NCBI GenBank assembly: GCA_017482005.1
Contig: JAFUOI010000010.1
Span: 1-64,000 of the forward strand
Reading direction: 5' to 3'
Source: Lachnospiraceae bacterium
GTDB taxonomy: Bacteria > Bacillota_A > Clostridia > Lachnospirales > Lachnospiraceae
DNA length: 64,000 bases
The translations under genes and the position numbers were made by a program. The notes below the pieces were generated by a model, which had not been told where the DNA came from, searched no databases, and saw only the letters and a program-made list of their open reading frames with translations. Shown in pieces: positions 15,379 to 24,794 of this stretch; position 1 is the stretch's first letter, and the number at the start of each line of letters is the position of its first letter.

Positions 15379-16476
15379 ATGAAATTAGGTATCGTGGGGC
15401 TGCCGAACGTCGGCAAAAGTACCCTTTTTAATTCATTAACAAAAGCAGGAGCAGAGAGCGCGAACTATCCGTTCTGTACCATCGACCCGAACGTCGGTAT
15501 TGTACCGGTTCCGGATGAGCGTTTAAAACTTCTCGGCGATATGTATCAGTCCAAGAAGGTGACACATGCAGTCATCGAGTTCGTAGATATCGCAGGACTT
15601 GTAAAAGGAGCTTCCAAAGGAGAAGGTCTCGGAAATCAGTTCCTTTCCAACATCCGCGAGGTGGATGCGATTGTTCATGTGGTGCGTTGTTTTGAGGATA
15701 CCAATGTCATCCATGTAGACGGAAGTGTGGATCCGATCCGTGATATTGAAACCATCAATTTGGAATTAATTTTTTCGGATATTGAAATACTGGAAAGAAG
15801 AATGGCAAAAGTTGTTCGCGGTGCCCGCAACGACAAGACACTTGCAAAAGAAGAGGATCTTTTGAAACGTCTGAAAGCGCATCTTGAGGACGGTAAAATG
15901 GCAAAGACGTTTGAGACAGAAGACGAAGATGAAATCGGCTTTATCGGAACCTATAATCTTCTCACGGGAAAACCGGTTATCTTTGCTGCAAATGTGGCAG
16001 AGGATGAGCTTGCTGATGATGCTGCTTCCAATGCACATGTTGCAAAGGTACGCGAGTTTGCCAAGGAAGATAACGACGGTGTGTTTGTCATCTGTGCGCA
16101 GATTGAGCAGGAGATGGCAGAACTGGATGACGACGAAAAGGCAATGTTCCTTGAGGAACTCGGAATAGCAGAGTCAGGATTGGACAAACTGATTAAAGCA
16201 TCCTATACGCTTCTCGGTCTTCACAGTTTCCTGACAGCAGGAGAGGACGAGACAAGAGCATGGACCATCAAGATCGGTACCAAAGCTCCGCAGGCAGCAG
16301 GAAAAATCCATACCGACTTTGAACGCGGATTTATCAAAGCAGAAGTTGTCAATTACAAAGATCTTTTAGAGCATGGTTCTTTGGCAGCTGCAAGAGAAAA
16401 AGGTCTTGTCGGAATGGAAGGAAAAGAATATGTTGTCAAAGACGGCGACGTCATCTTGTTCCGATTTAATGTGTAA
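15379..16476 (+). CDS. ychF: Redox-regulated ATPase YchF (Obg family)
   Basis: A 365-residue protein of standard length. [12 protein letters not shown] at the N-terminus is the G1 P-loop, [20 protein letters not shown] covers G3, and the C-terminal TGS domain ([33 protein letters not shown]) is complete. YchF/OLA1 binds ribosomes and hydrolyses ATP in preference to GTP, with a role in stress response. Its codon and base composition are visibly richer in GC than those of the preceding 15 kb. A ribosome site AAGGAGG precedes the ATG. A long hairpin element follows. Confidence 0.96.
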   Translation: MKLGIVGLPNVGKSTLFNSLTKAGAESANYPFCTIDPNVGIVPVPDERLKLLGDMYQSKKVTHAVIEFVDIAGLVKGASKGEGLGNQFLSNIREVDAIVHVVRCFEDTNVIHVDGSVDPIRDIETINLELIFSDIEILERRMAKVVRGARNDKTLAKEEDLLKRLKAHLEDGKMAKTFETEDEDEIGFIGTYNLLTGKPVIFAANVAEDELADDAASNAHVAKVREFAKEDNDGVFVICAQIEQEMAELDDDEKAMFLEELGIAESGLDKLIKASYTLLGLHSFLTAGEDETRAWTIKIGTKAPQAAGKIHTDFERGFIKAEVVNYKDLLEHGSLAAAREKGLVGMEGKEYVVKDGDVILFRFNV

Positions 16477-16497
16477 ATTAGTTGTATAGAAAATAAA

Positions 16498-16650
16498 AGA
16501 GTCCGGCAGAAAGAAAAGTTTTCCGCCGAAGGGCCCTGGAAAAACGTCAGCACTAGATTTTCGAGCAAGGCGAAGAAAATCGTAGTACTGCTACGTTTTT
16601 CGCGGAGCGAGAGCGTGCCCGAGCGGGAAATTTTTTTTCTGCCGGACTCT
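16498..16650. repeat. 153-nt structured hairpin element between ychF and lgt
   Basis: Outer arms AGAGTCCGGCAGAA (16498-16511) and TTCTGCCGGACTCT (16637-16650) are perfectly complementary over 14 bp. Inside are TTTTCCGC/GCGGGAAA and a central domain with ATTTTC/GAAAAT and GTAG-TACT-GCTAC pairings. The outer arms with an adjacent T-run could act as a terminator in either direction, but the inner 100 nt are more elaborate than a terminator needs. It may be an intergenic repeat family or a structured RNA. Confidence 0.6.
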
Positions 16651-16683
16651 GAGTTGTTTTTAGAATAGAAAGGACTGGATGAA

Positions 16684-17565
16684 ATGGACAAATGGGACAT
16701 CGCATTCCCGAATCTCGGAATTTATCTTGAGAATGTACCAAAGAACTTTGAATTGTTTGGGCTGACCATTGCGTTTTACGGAGTCATCATTGCGCTGGGA
16801 GTACTGCTCGGATTTACATTGACCAATCACGAGAGCAATCGTCTTGGGTATCCGAAAGATATCTGGTGGGATTTTGCAGTTCCGGCAGTGTTTTTTTCGG
16901 TGCTGGGAGCCAGAATATATTACGTGGTTTTCAGTTGGGACTATTACGGAAAGCATTTGGATGAACTTTTGAATATCCGTGGCGGCGGACTTGCGATTTA
17001 CGGCGGTGTAATCGGAGGGTTCCTGACTTTGGTCGTTTTTTGCAGGATACGTAAACAGAATCTTTGGAAGATGGCGGATGTTGCGGTGTTGGGGCTTCTT
17101 GTCGGTCAGATTATCGGCCGCTGGGGCAACTTCATGAACCGTGAGGCCTTCGGTGGATACACGAGCGGTTTATTTGCGATGCAGCTTCCGATCGAAGCGG
17201 TGAGAAAATCAGACATCTCCGCTGACATCGCGGCGCACATCGTGGACGGGGCAAACTATATTCAGGTGCACCCGACTTTTTTCTATGAGAGTGCACTGAA
17301 CTTAGTTTTGCTTCTTATCTTATGGTGTTACCGCAAACATAAAAAGTTTGACGGCGACATGATGCTTATTTATCTCGGCGGTTACGGAATCATACGCTTC
17401 TTTGTGGAAGGACTTCGTACCGATCAGCTTCAGATCGGTTCTACCGGTATTGCAGTATCGCAGATGCTCGGAATCGGATTGTTTGTCTTATCACTCGGAA
17501 CGCAGATTATTGTGCGTGCTGCCATGAGAAATGGGTTAAAACAGCGTGATCCCAAATTGATGTAA
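16684..17565 (+). CDS. lgt: Prolipoprotein diacylglyceryl transferase
   Basis: A 293-residue membrane enzyme with about seven segments that moves diacylglycerol from phosphatidylglycerol to the lipobox cysteine of prolipoproteins. The Lgt signature GRWGNFMNREAFGG lies near residue 146, RGGGLAIYGGVIGG near 100, and HPTFFYES and GIIRFFVEGLRTD in the second half carry the other conserved His, Glu and Arg residues. AAAGGACTGG precedes the ATG. A terminator follows at 17608. Confidence 0.96.
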   Translation: MDKWDIAFPNLGIYLENVPKNFELFGLTIAFYGVIIALGVLLGFTLTNHESNRLGYPKDIWWDFAVPAVFFSVLGARIYYVVFSWDYYGKHLDELLNIRGGGLAIYGGVIGGFLTLVVFCRIRKQNLWKMADVAVLGLLVGQIIGRWGNFMNREAFGGYTSGLFAMQLPIEAVRKSDISADIAAHIVDGANYIQVHPTFFYESALNLVLLLILWCYRKHKKFDGDMMLIYLGGYGIIRFFVEGLRTDQLQIGSTGIAVSQMLGIGLFVLSLGTQIIVRAAMRNGLKQRDPKLM

Positions 17566-17607
17566 GATAGAATCTGATTATACTATATAATGCAATTAAG
17601 AAATTAT

Positions 17608-17644
17608 AAGTGCTTTGTCACAGAAGTGGCAGGGCACTTTTTTT
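17608..17644 (+). terminator. Intrinsic terminator of lgt
   Basis: AAGTGC (17608-17613) pairs with GCACTT (17634-17639); an inner GTCAC/GTGGC stem extends it, and a seven-T run follows. The gap 17566-17921 otherwise holds the mraZ promoter and boxes. Confidence 0.85.
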
Positions 17645-17754
17645 GTCCTTTTTTGCTATTGATTTGTCTAAGATAGGATAAAAAGAGAAGAAGGCACAAT
17701 TTTATCCGATAAAACATTACCTTAAAAGAACCTAAAAAAAATCTTCAAATACTA

Positions 17755-17783
17755 TTGCAAAATCATAGAAAATGGCTTAAAAT
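17755..17783 (+). promoter_or_regulatory. Promoter of the mraZ division cluster
   Basis: TTGCAA (17755-17760), 17 bp, TAAAAT (17778-17783). The start point would fall near 17790, at the first MraZ-type box. Confidence 0.75.
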
Positions 17784-17790
17784 GATGACT

Positions 17791-17831
17791 AAGTGGTGAA
17801 AAGTGGTTTAAAAGGGGTGGAAAGTGGTGCG
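17791..17831 (+). promoter_or_regulatory. MraZ-type box array (four GTGG repeats)
   Basis: Four direct repeats with near 10-bp period: AAGTGGTGAA (17791), AAGTGGTTTA (17801), AAAGGGGTGG (17811) and AAGTGGTGCG (17822). Arrays of GTGG-type repeats ahead of mraZ are the known binding sites of MraZ, which controls its own operon. Placed at the predicted start point, binding would block early transcription. Confidence 0.8.
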
Positions 17832-17921
17832 AAATGAAAACCCGAGGCGCCGGGGATTCAAAAAAGCAGATTTTAAATAAACAAGTAAAACGCAACCAGA
17901 CTTCCGCAACAGGTGATACTT

Positions 17922-18353
17922 ATGTTCATGGGAGAGTACAGTCATACAATTGATGCCAAAGGCCGACTGATCATTCCATCCAAGCTCCGCGAAGAACTCG
18001 GCGAGAATTTCGTCGTGACCAAGGGACTGGATGGGTGTCTCTTTGTGTACGCCATGGAAGAGTGGAATGTTTTACATGACCGCCTGAAAGAATTACCGCT
18101 TACAAACCCGAATACACGTAGATTAAATCGTTTCTTTCTTGCCAGCGCATCAAACGGCGAGATAGATAAGCAGGGAAGAGTTTTGGTGCCTGCTGTATTG
18201 AGAGAATTTGCAAAGATAGAAAAAGATGTTGTTCTTCTCGGCGTCGGCAACCGGATTGAGATTTGGGACAAGACTGCATGGGAGAATGAGTCAGATTACA
18301 GTGATATGGATGAAATCGCGGAACAGATGGCAGAACTCGGATTTAGTATCTAG
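17922..18353 (+). CDS. mraZ: Transcriptional regulator MraZ
   Basis: A 143-residue protein with two AbrB-like swapped-hairpin repeats: [20 protein letters not shown] at the N-terminus and [20 protein letters not shown] in the middle, each with the DxKGR or DKQGR signature. ATG at 17922 is chosen over GTG at 17913 because AGGTGA lies five bases upstream. MraZ forms rings that bind direct repeats and represses or tunes the division and wall operon; four such repeats lie 90-130 bp upstream. rsmH follows after 20 bp. Confidence 0.95.
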   Translation: MFMGEYSHTIDAKGRLIIPSKLREELGENFVVTKGLDGCLFVYAMEEWNVLHDRLKELPLTNPNTRRLNRFFLASASNGEIDKQGRVLVPAVLREFAKIEKDVVLLGVGNRIEIWDKTAWENESDYSDMDEIAEQMAELGFSI

Positions 18354-18373
18354 GAAATAAACAGAGGTCACAG

Positions 18374-19318
18374 ATGGTTTTTTCACATAAATCGGTGTTA
18401 TTAAATGAGACAATTGAAGGATTGCAGATTAAGCCGGACGGAGTTTATGTGGATGGAACCCTGGGTGGAGCAGGACATTCCGGTGTGATTGCTTCGAAAC
18501 TTTCCGAAGAGGGCAGATTGATCGGAATCGACCAGGATGCGGCGGCAATCAAGGTGGCAGGCGAGAGGCTTGCACCGTACGGTGAAAGGGTCCGGATTGT
18601 ACGAAGCAATTATGAGAACATGTGTCAGGTAGTAAAAGAATGCGGTTTTTCCGGTGTGGACGGAATACTGCTGGATCTCGGAGTGTCATCATATCAACTC
18701 GATACGATAGAGAGGGGATTCTCTTATAAGTATGACACAAAACTGGATATGCGAATGGACGAAAGACAGGCTTTGACAGCAGAAAAAATCGTCAATGAGT
18801 ATAGCGAGATGGAATTGTTCCGTATTATTAAAGATTACGGAGAAGATAAATTTGCTAAAAATATTGCCAAACATATTGTTGCGGCAAGAGGCAGAAAAAG
18901 AATTGAGACAACCTATGAACTCAATGAAATCATCAAGGCAGCCATTCCGGCAAAGATGCGTGAAAACGGAGGACATCCGTCTAAGAGAACGTATCAGGCA
19001 ATCCGGATTGAGTGCAACAGGGAATTAGATGTACTCAGAAGTACTTTGGATGATATGATCGGGCTTTTGAACCCGGGCGGAAGGCTTTGTGTTATTACAT
19101 TCCATTCGCTTGAGGATAGGATTGTAAAGACAATATTTAAAACAAATGAAAATCCATGTACGTGTCCACCTTCTTTCCCGGTGTGTACGTGCCAAAAAAT
19201 ATCAAAGGGAAAGGTGATAACGCGAAAACCAATTCTTCCGTCGGAAGAAGAGATGGAAGAAAACAGTAGGAGCAAGAGTGCAAAGCTGAGGGTTTTCGAG
19301 AAGGCGCAGAAAAAGTAA
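18374..19318 (+). CDS. rsmH: 16S rRNA (cytosine(1402)-N(4))-methyltransferase
   Basis: A 314-residue SAM-dependent methyltransferase of standard length. [15 protein letters not shown] is the SAM-binding glycine loop, [15 protein letters not shown] the motif II/IV region, and [16 protein letters not shown] the family signature. It methylates N4 of C1402 in the ribosomal P site. Its place after mraZ is conserved across bacteria. [13 protein letters not shown] stretch near the C-terminus has four cysteines and could hold a metal, as in many relatives. Confidence 0.96.
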   Translation: MVFSHKSVLLNETIEGLQIKPDGVYVDGTLGGAGHSGVIASKLSEEGRLIGIDQDAAAIKVAGERLAPYGERVRIVRSNYENMCQVVKECGFSGVDGILLDLGVSSYQLDTIERGFSYKYDTKLDMRMDERQALTAEKIVNEYSEMELFRIIKDYGEDKFAKNIAKHIVAARGRKRIETTYELNEIIKAAIPAKMRENGGHPSKRTYQAIRIECNRELDVLRSTLDDMIGLLNPGGRLCVITFHSLEDRIVKTIFKTNENPCTCPPSFPVCTCQKISKGKVITRKPILPSEEEMEENSRSKSAKLRVFEKAQKK

Positions 19319-19362
19319 GCGAAAAACTGCGTTAATTAAGTAACTTAGAAGCGAGGGTCATA

Positions 19363-19839
19363 ATGATGGCGGACAGACAGAGAAGATATGCCTCATACTC
19401 CCGAAGTGTGGAAGGCAATACGGTAAGAAAACTCAATAATGATTATGATGTGGTCCGCGAACTCGAAAGAGCACCGAAAAGACAGATAGACAAGCAGACC
19501 AGACGCAACAGGGAGAAAGCAAGATTTATGAATTTCGGACATGTTGCATTTTTGCTTGTGTGTGTGGCAATGGCTGGTGTTCTTTTGTATGGATATCTTA
19601 CGCTCCAGTCGGCAAATACGGCTGCGGCGGCAGAAGTAGCGGCACTTGAAAGCCGGCTCAATGTAATGAAACTTGACAATGAGGAAGAGTATAGTAGAAT
19701 TATGAGTAGCGTTAATCTTGAAGAAATCAAGGTAAGGGCAATCGAAGAACTTGGCATGCAATATGCACAGGAAGGACAGGTTATCGAGGTTCCGTGCGCT
19801 ACAGATGATTATGTGCGTCAATATCAGACGATGCCATAA
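19363..19839 (+). CDS. ftsL: FtsL-like septum protein
   Basis: A 158-residue single-pass protein: a basic cytoplasmic N-terminus of about 60 residues, one membrane segment (FGHVAFLLVCVAMAGVLLYG), then a coiled coil (SANTAAAAEVAALESRLNVM). The sequence is not strongly conserved, but size, topology and position between rsmH and the division PBP identify FtsL, which together with FtsB/DivIC and FtsQ/DivIB activates septal wall synthesis. The external part is longer than in most FtsL proteins. Confidence 0.75.
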   Translation: MMADRQRRYASYSRSVEGNTVRKLNNDYDVVRELERAPKRQIDKQTRRNREKARFMNFGHVAFLLVCVAMAGVLLYGYLTLQSANTAAAAEVAALESRLNVMKLDNEEEYSRIMSSVNLEEIKVRAIEELGMQYAQEGQVIEVPCATDDYVRQYQTMP

Positions 19840-19866
19840 CGCAGATTGTTGCGAGGTGTAAAGACA

Positions 19867-21984
19867 TTGAGTCAGAACAGACGAAATACAAAGAAAACAA
19901 ATGTAAGAAAATCAAAAATAAAGAAATTCGGACCGAAGAAACAAAAGAAGCTGGTAGTATTATTTGTTATAATACTACTGGCTTTCGTTGGTTTAAGTAT
20001 GCGCCTCGTCTGGATTTACCAAAAAGACGGGGAAAAGTACAAAAAACAGATTTTATCGCAACAGGAATATGACAGTAAAATACTGCCATACAAAAGGGGC
20101 GAGATATTGGATGCTAACGAGACAAAGCTTGCCTACAGTGAAAAGGTATATAATCTGGTCGTGGATGCCAGGGTGATTAACGAAAGTAAGGCAAAAGATG
20201 CAGCGGAGACAACGATTGCAGCACTGGGACGATATTTCCAGGTGGATACGGCGATGATCCGTGAACATATTACGCAGAACAAAGAGAACCAGTATTTTGT
20301 TGTGTTAAAGGCGCTGGAATATGACAAAGTAGCACCGTTTTTAGAAGAAAAAGAGAAGAATACATCGATTGTAGGTGTATGGTTTGAGGAAGAATATAAG
20401 AGAAAGTACCCGTATTCGACTCTTGCATCTTCTGTCATCGGTTTTACAGGATCGGACAATAACGGAACATTTGGACTGGAAGAATACTATAATAGTATAT
20501 TAAACGGCACAAACGGAAGAGAATATGGTTATCTGACGGAAGATTCTACAGTGGAGAGAACGACCATTTCAGCACAGGACGGCAGCACTATTGTTACATC
20601 CATTGATGTAAATATTCAGAGTATCGTAGAAAAATATATTCAGCAGTTTAATGAAGCCCATAAAGGAGAATTCAGGGAAGGCGAGGACGGAAGTACCAAT
20701 ACGGGAGTCATTGTAATGGATCCGAATACCGGAAATGTACTTGCAATGGCGGATTACCCTAATTTTGACCTGAACAATCCGAAGGATTTGACACCTTTTT
20801 ATACAGAGGAAGAGATTGAAGCCATGACGGATGAACAGATGTATGAGTGTCTGAATCAGATTTGGCGTAATTACTGTATATCCGACACATACGAACCGGG
20901 TTCTGTATCTAAGGCGATGACAATTGCGACAGGATTGGATATCGGTAAATTAACCGGAAATGAGTCTTACAACTGTGAGGGAATCATGGAAGTAAGTAAG
21001 CATAAGATACGTTGTCATAAACGAATCGGACACGGAACTCTGACATTATCGCAGTGTTTGGAAGAGTCCTGCAATATGGGATTGATTCACATTGCCAACA
21101 CAATCGGTAAGGATGCATTGACGGAATATTTGTATAATTTTAATATCGGATTAAAAACAAACATTGATCTTGCAGGTGAGGCGAGAACGAATACTCTTGT
21201 TTACAATCCGGACAATATGGTTGCATCTGACCTGGCGATTTCAAGTTTCGGACAGGGGTATATGGTCAATATGATACAGATGACGGCAGCGTTTTCTTCT
21301 ATTATTAACGGCGGAAAATATTATGAGCCCCATGTTGTGACGGAAATCCGTAACGCTGACGGCACAACGATTGAAAAGATTCAGCCCCGTGTGTTGAAAC
21401 AGACGATATCATCGACAACATCGGACAGAATGAAAGTATATCTTGCAAATGTCTGCAGCCTCGGTACGGGAACAACAGCTGTTCCGGCGGGATATCTGAT
21501 TGGCGGAAAAACCGGTACGGCGGAGAAACAGCCCCGCGGAACAGGAGATTACGTTGTATCCTTTATGGGATATGCGCCGGCAGATGATCCGCAGGTTGTG
21601 GTTTATGTTGTAATTGACGAACCGAATGTGGATGATCAGCCCCACTCGAGTTTTGCACAGGAACTTGCCAAAGGTATTTTTACGGAGATACTTCCGTATT
21701 TGAATGTGTTCCGTACGGAAGATTTATCAGAAGAAGATATTGAACAGTTGGAGGCGTTGCATATTTTGCCGGTAAGCGGTAATTCAGTTCCGGCAGATGA
21801 AAATAACGGTGTGCAGTATCAGACAGATGAAGCGACGGGATATGTTATAGATCCGAATACGGGTGAACTGCTTGATCCGGAGACATATTCACCGGTGGAA
21901 GGTTCCTATTCCAATCTTGACGGAATTGTCGGTGTGGAACATGTGGAGACGGAGGATGATTTCTCTGCAGGAGCAGGTTTCTGA
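19867..21984 (+). CDS. Class B penicillin-binding protein (FtsI/PBP2B type)
   Basis: A 705-residue transpeptidase anchored by one N-terminal segment (about residues 29-46). The TTG at 19867 is chosen because AGGTG lies eight bases upstream; an earlier in-frame TTG at 19846 overlaps that site. The PBP dimerisation domain begins near RGEILDANETKLAYS. Catalytic motifs are SVSK with Ser346, SCN in EESCNMG, and KTGTAE, all intact. The C-terminal tail is acidic and lacks a clear PASTA domain. It cross-links septal peptidoglycan with FtsW and is the first of two tandem class B PBPs. Confidence 0.9.
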   Translation: MSQNRRNTKKTNVRKSKIKKFGPKKQKKLVVLFVIILLAFVGLSMRLVWIYQKDGEKYKKQILSQQEYDSKILPYKRGEILDANETKLAYSEKVYNLVVDARVINESKAKDAAETTIAALGRYFQVDTAMIREHITQNKENQYFVVLKALEYDKVAPFLEEKEKNTSIVGVWFEEEYKRKYPYSTLASSVIGFTGSDNNGTFGLEEYYNSILNGTNGREYGYLTEDSTVERTTISAQDGSTIVTSIDVNIQSIVEKYIQQFNEAHKGEFREGEDGSTNTGVIVMDPNTGNVLAMADYPNFDLNNPKDLTPFYTEEEIEAMTDEQMYECLNQIWRNYCISDTYEPGSVSKAMTIATGLDIGKLTGNESYNCEGIMEVSKHKIRCHKRIGHGTLTLSQCLEESCNMGLIHIANTIGKDALTEYLYNFNIGLKTNIDLAGEARTNTLVYNPDNMVASDLAISSFGQGYMVNMIQMTAAFSSIINGGKYYEPHVVTEIRNADGTTIEKIQPRVLKQTISSTTSDRMKVYLANVCSLGTGTTAVPAGYLIGGKTGTAEKQPRGTGDYVVSFMGYAPADDPQVVVYVVIDEPNVDDQPHSSFAQELAKGIFTEILPYLNVFRTEDLSEEDIEQLEALHILPVSGNSVPADENNGVQYQTDEATGYVIDPNTGELLDPETYSPVEGSYSNLDGIVGVEHVETEDDFSAGAGF

Positions 21985-22016
21985 TTAGGAAGGCGAAAAC
22001 TTTGAATAACCCTGCA

Positions 22017-22036
22017 AATTCCATAATAAATTATGG
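22017..22036. promoter_or_regulatory. AAATTCCATAA motif upstream of the second PBP
   Basis: AAATTCCATAATAAATTAT (22017-22035) includes the palindrome CCATAA-TAAA-TTATGG. A copy with one mismatch over 19 bp lies in the ftsZ promoter region at 29497-29515. The protein or RNA that might use it is unknown. Confidence 0.45.
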
Positions 22037-22059
22037 TAACAGACATTTGTGAGGAATTT

Positions 22060-23814
22060 ATGCGGGGATATAAAACTTATCATCGAAAAAAAGTCCTTGT
22101 CATCTTTTTGGGGTGTCTGGCACTCATGTTTATTATTATGGGGCGCCTTGTCTACCTTATGGTTTTTGAATCGGAATATTACACGCAGAAAGCGATGGAG
22201 CTTCATGAGAGAGAACGCAGTATCAAGGCGGCAAGAGGTGAGATACTGGACCGGAACGGAGAGGTTCTGGCATCCAACAAGACCGTTTGTACTATATCCG
22301 TAATTCATTCGCAGATTAAAGATGAAGATGCGGTGACGAAGCTTTTGTGTGAAACGCTCGATATGGATGAAGATGTGGTACGGAAAAAGGTGGAAAAAGT
22401 ATCTTCTATAGAGAAGATTAAAAGCAATGTACCAAAGGAAACCGGTGATGAGATACGGAAAGCGGATCTTTCCGGTGTTAAAGTAGATGAAGATTATAAG
22501 CGATATTATCCGTACGGTTCGCTGGCCAGCAAGGTGCTTGGATTTACAGGAGCAGACAATCAGGGGATTATCGGTTTAGAAGTTATATACGAAGATAAAA
22601 TGAAAGGGACAGACGGTATTATATATACCGTGACAGATGCCCGCGGCGTTGAAATTGATGCTGTCGGAGAAAGTCGTAAGGAACCCGTTGCCGGAAACAG
22701 TTTAAGAATCAGCATGGATGTCAATATCCAGTCCTATGCAACGATGTTGGCGCAGCAGGTGATGAGGGCAAAGGATGCGGAAGGCGTGTCCATTTTATCC
22801 ATGAACCCCAAGACCGGCGAAATTTATGCCTGTGTCAATGTTCCGGAATTTGATCTTAATAACCCGTTTGCGCTGACAGAGCAATATATACAACTGCGAG
22901 GCGAAGCATTGACGGAAAATATGCAGGATGAACGTAATCGTATGTGGCGAAATAACTGCATCAATGACACATATGAACCGGGATCGACATTTAAGGTGGT
23001 TACAGCTGCGGCAGGATTGTCCGAAGGGGTTGTAAGCGAGGAGCATACGTTTTCCTGCCCGGGATTTTGTGTTGTGGAGGATCGGAGAATCCGGTGTCAC
23101 AAAGTAGGCGGTCACGGAAGTGAGACATTTACGGAAGCAACAATGAATTCATGTAATCCCGTGTTTGTAAATGTGGGACTCAGACTTGGATCAGATACCT
23201 ATTATGAATATTTTAAAAAGTTCGGTCTTTTACAAAAAACCGGTATTGATCTTCCGGGAGAAGCCAATACTATTATGCATAAAAAAGAAGACATCGGATT
23301 GGTGGAATTGGCGACCATGTCCTTCGGACAGTCGTTTCAGGTTACTCCCGTGCAACTTCTGACAACAGTGAGTTCTATTATAAATGGCGGAAACAGAGTG
23401 ACGCCGCATTTCGGGACGGAGATTGTAGATGCAGACGGAAATGTGGTAGAGCGTTTGCAATATCCTGTTAGGGAAGGTGTTGTTTCGGAGGAGGTATCCG
23501 CGAGGATGCGGACGATTCTTGAGAAAGTCGTGTCAGAGGGCGGAGGAAAGAACGGACAGGTTGCAGGTTATAGTGTCGGCGGAAAAACAGCAACCAGCCA
23601 GACACTACCGCGGGGAAGCGGCCGTTACATATCTTCTTTTATCGGATTTGCACCTGCACAGGATCCGCAGATTATAACACTGGTTGTCATTCAGGCACCA
23701 AAAGGTGTATACTATGGCGGGACGATTGCTGCGCCGGTCGTCAGAAAGTTATACGAAAATATACTGCCGTATATGAAGATAGAGAAGAGCAGTGAAGATA
23801 CAGAAAGGGAATAA
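22060..23814 (+). CDS. Class B penicillin-binding protein (SpoVD-like)
   Basis: A 584-residue transpeptidase with one N-terminal membrane segment. ATG at 22060 is preferred to 22033 because GTGAGG lies five bases upstream. The motifs are STFK with Ser309 and SCN in MNSCNPVF, but the third motif reads Lys509-Thr-Ala (GGKTATSQ) instead of KTG. Without PASTA domains and second in the tandem, it resembles SpoVD, which builds the spore cortex wall with SpoVE, though a vegetative role is possible. It ends three bases before mraY. Confidence 0.82.
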   Translation: MRGYKTYHRKKVLVIFLGCLALMFIIMGRLVYLMVFESEYYTQKAMELHERERSIKAARGEILDRNGEVLASNKTVCTISVIHSQIKDEDAVTKLLCETLDMDEDVVRKKVEKVSSIEKIKSNVPKETGDEIRKADLSGVKVDEDYKRYYPYGSLASKVLGFTGADNQGIIGLEVIYEDKMKGTDGIIYTVTDARGVEIDAVGESRKEPVAGNSLRISMDVNIQSYATMLAQQVMRAKDAEGVSILSMNPKTGEIYACVNVPEFDLNNPFALTEQYIQLRGEALTENMQDERNRMWRNNCINDTYEPGSTFKVVTAAAGLSEGVVSEEHTFSCPGFCVVEDRRIRCHKVGGHGSETFTEATMNSCNPVFVNVGLRLGSDTYYEYFKKFGLLQKTGIDLPGEANTIMHKKEDIGLVELATMSFGQSFQVTPVQLLTTVSSIINGGNRVTPHFGTEIVDADGNVVERLQYPVREGVVSEEVSARMRTILEKVVSEGGGKNGQVAGYSVGGKTATSQTLPRGSGRYISSFIGFAPAQDPQIITLVVIQAPKGVYYGGTIAAPVVRKLYENILPYMKIEKSSEDTERE

Positions 23815-23817
23815 GAT

Positions 23818-24783
23818 ATGAATTTTGATTACACGATAGTAATTCCTGCAATTATTGCATTTTGCATCAGCGCATTATTAGGACCGGTCATGATACCGTT
23901 TTTGCGCAAATTGAAAGTCGGTCAGACAGTCCGTGATGAAGGACCGGAGAGTCATCTTCAGAAGAACGGAACACCTACGATGGGCGGGCTGATTATATTG
24001 ACGGCGGTTCTTGTGACATCCCTGTTTTATGTGAAAGATAATCCGAAGATTATTCCGGTATTGTTTTTGACACTGGGATTTGGTCTGATTGGTTTTCTTG
24101 ATGATTATATTAAAGTTGTGCTCAAGCGTTCCATGGGGCTTCGTGCATGGCAGAAAATGGCACTTCAGATTGTAGTGACGGCAATTTTTGCTTACTATGT
24201 GGTGAATGTGGCGGGAATTAATCTTGCTATGAAGATTCCGTTTTTTGATAATAAATATCTGGATTTCGGGTTGATAGGCAATGTTATATTTTTGTTCATT
24301 GTAGTAATCGGTACGGTAAACGGTACAAACTTTACGGATGGTCTTGACGGCTTGGCCACCAGCGTGACAAGTTTGGTGGCAACATTTTTTACCGTGGTTG
24401 CCATTGGATTCGGAAGCGGAATTGAGCCGATTACCTGCGCTGTAGTCGGTGCACTTCTCGGATTTTTATTGTTTAACGGCTATCCGGCAAGCGTGTTCAT
24501 GGGAGATACCGGTTCACTGGCTCTCGGAGGTTTTGTGGCGGCGTGTGCATATATGATGCAGCTTCCGCTGTTTATAGTGATTGTCGGATTTATTTATCTG
24601 GCAGAAGTCGTATCGGTAATGATTCAGGTAAGTTACTTTAAGCTTACTCACGGAAAGAGATTTTTCAAAATGGCACCGATACATCATCATTTTGAACTTT
24701 GCGGATGGAAGGAGACAAAAGTAGTCGGCGTATTTTCTATTGTGACTGCAATTCTCTGCCTTGTCGCATTGGTTGCAATTTAA
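23818..24783 (+). CDS. mraY: Phospho-N-acetylmuramoyl-pentapeptide-transferase
   Basis: A 321-residue polytopic enzyme that joins phospho-MurNAc-pentapeptide to undecaprenyl phosphate, making lipid I at the inner face of the membrane. Visible signatures are GTPTMGGL near residue 50, FLDDYIKV near 97, the NGTNFTDGLDGLA block with the catalytic aspartates near 165, and MAPIHHHFELCG near 285. Length and ten-segment layout are standard. murD starts 11 bp after its stop. Confidence 0.97.
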   Translation: MNFDYTIVIPAIIAFCISALLGPVMIPFLRKLKVGQTVRDEGPESHLQKNGTPTMGGLIILTAVLVTSLFYVKDNPKIIPVLFLTLGFGLIGFLDDYIKVVLKRSMGLRAWQKMALQIVVTAIFAYYVVNVAGINLAMKIPFFDNKYLDFGLIGNVIFLFIVVIGTVNGTNFTDGLDGLATSVTSLVATFFTVVAIGFGSGIEPITCAVVGALLGFLLFNGYPASVFMGDTGSLALGGFVAACAYMMQLPLFIVIVGFIYLAEVVSVMIQVSYFKLTHGKRFFKMAPIHHHFELCGWKETKVVGVFSIVTAILCLVALVAI

Positions 24784-24794
24784 GGAGACAGAAC

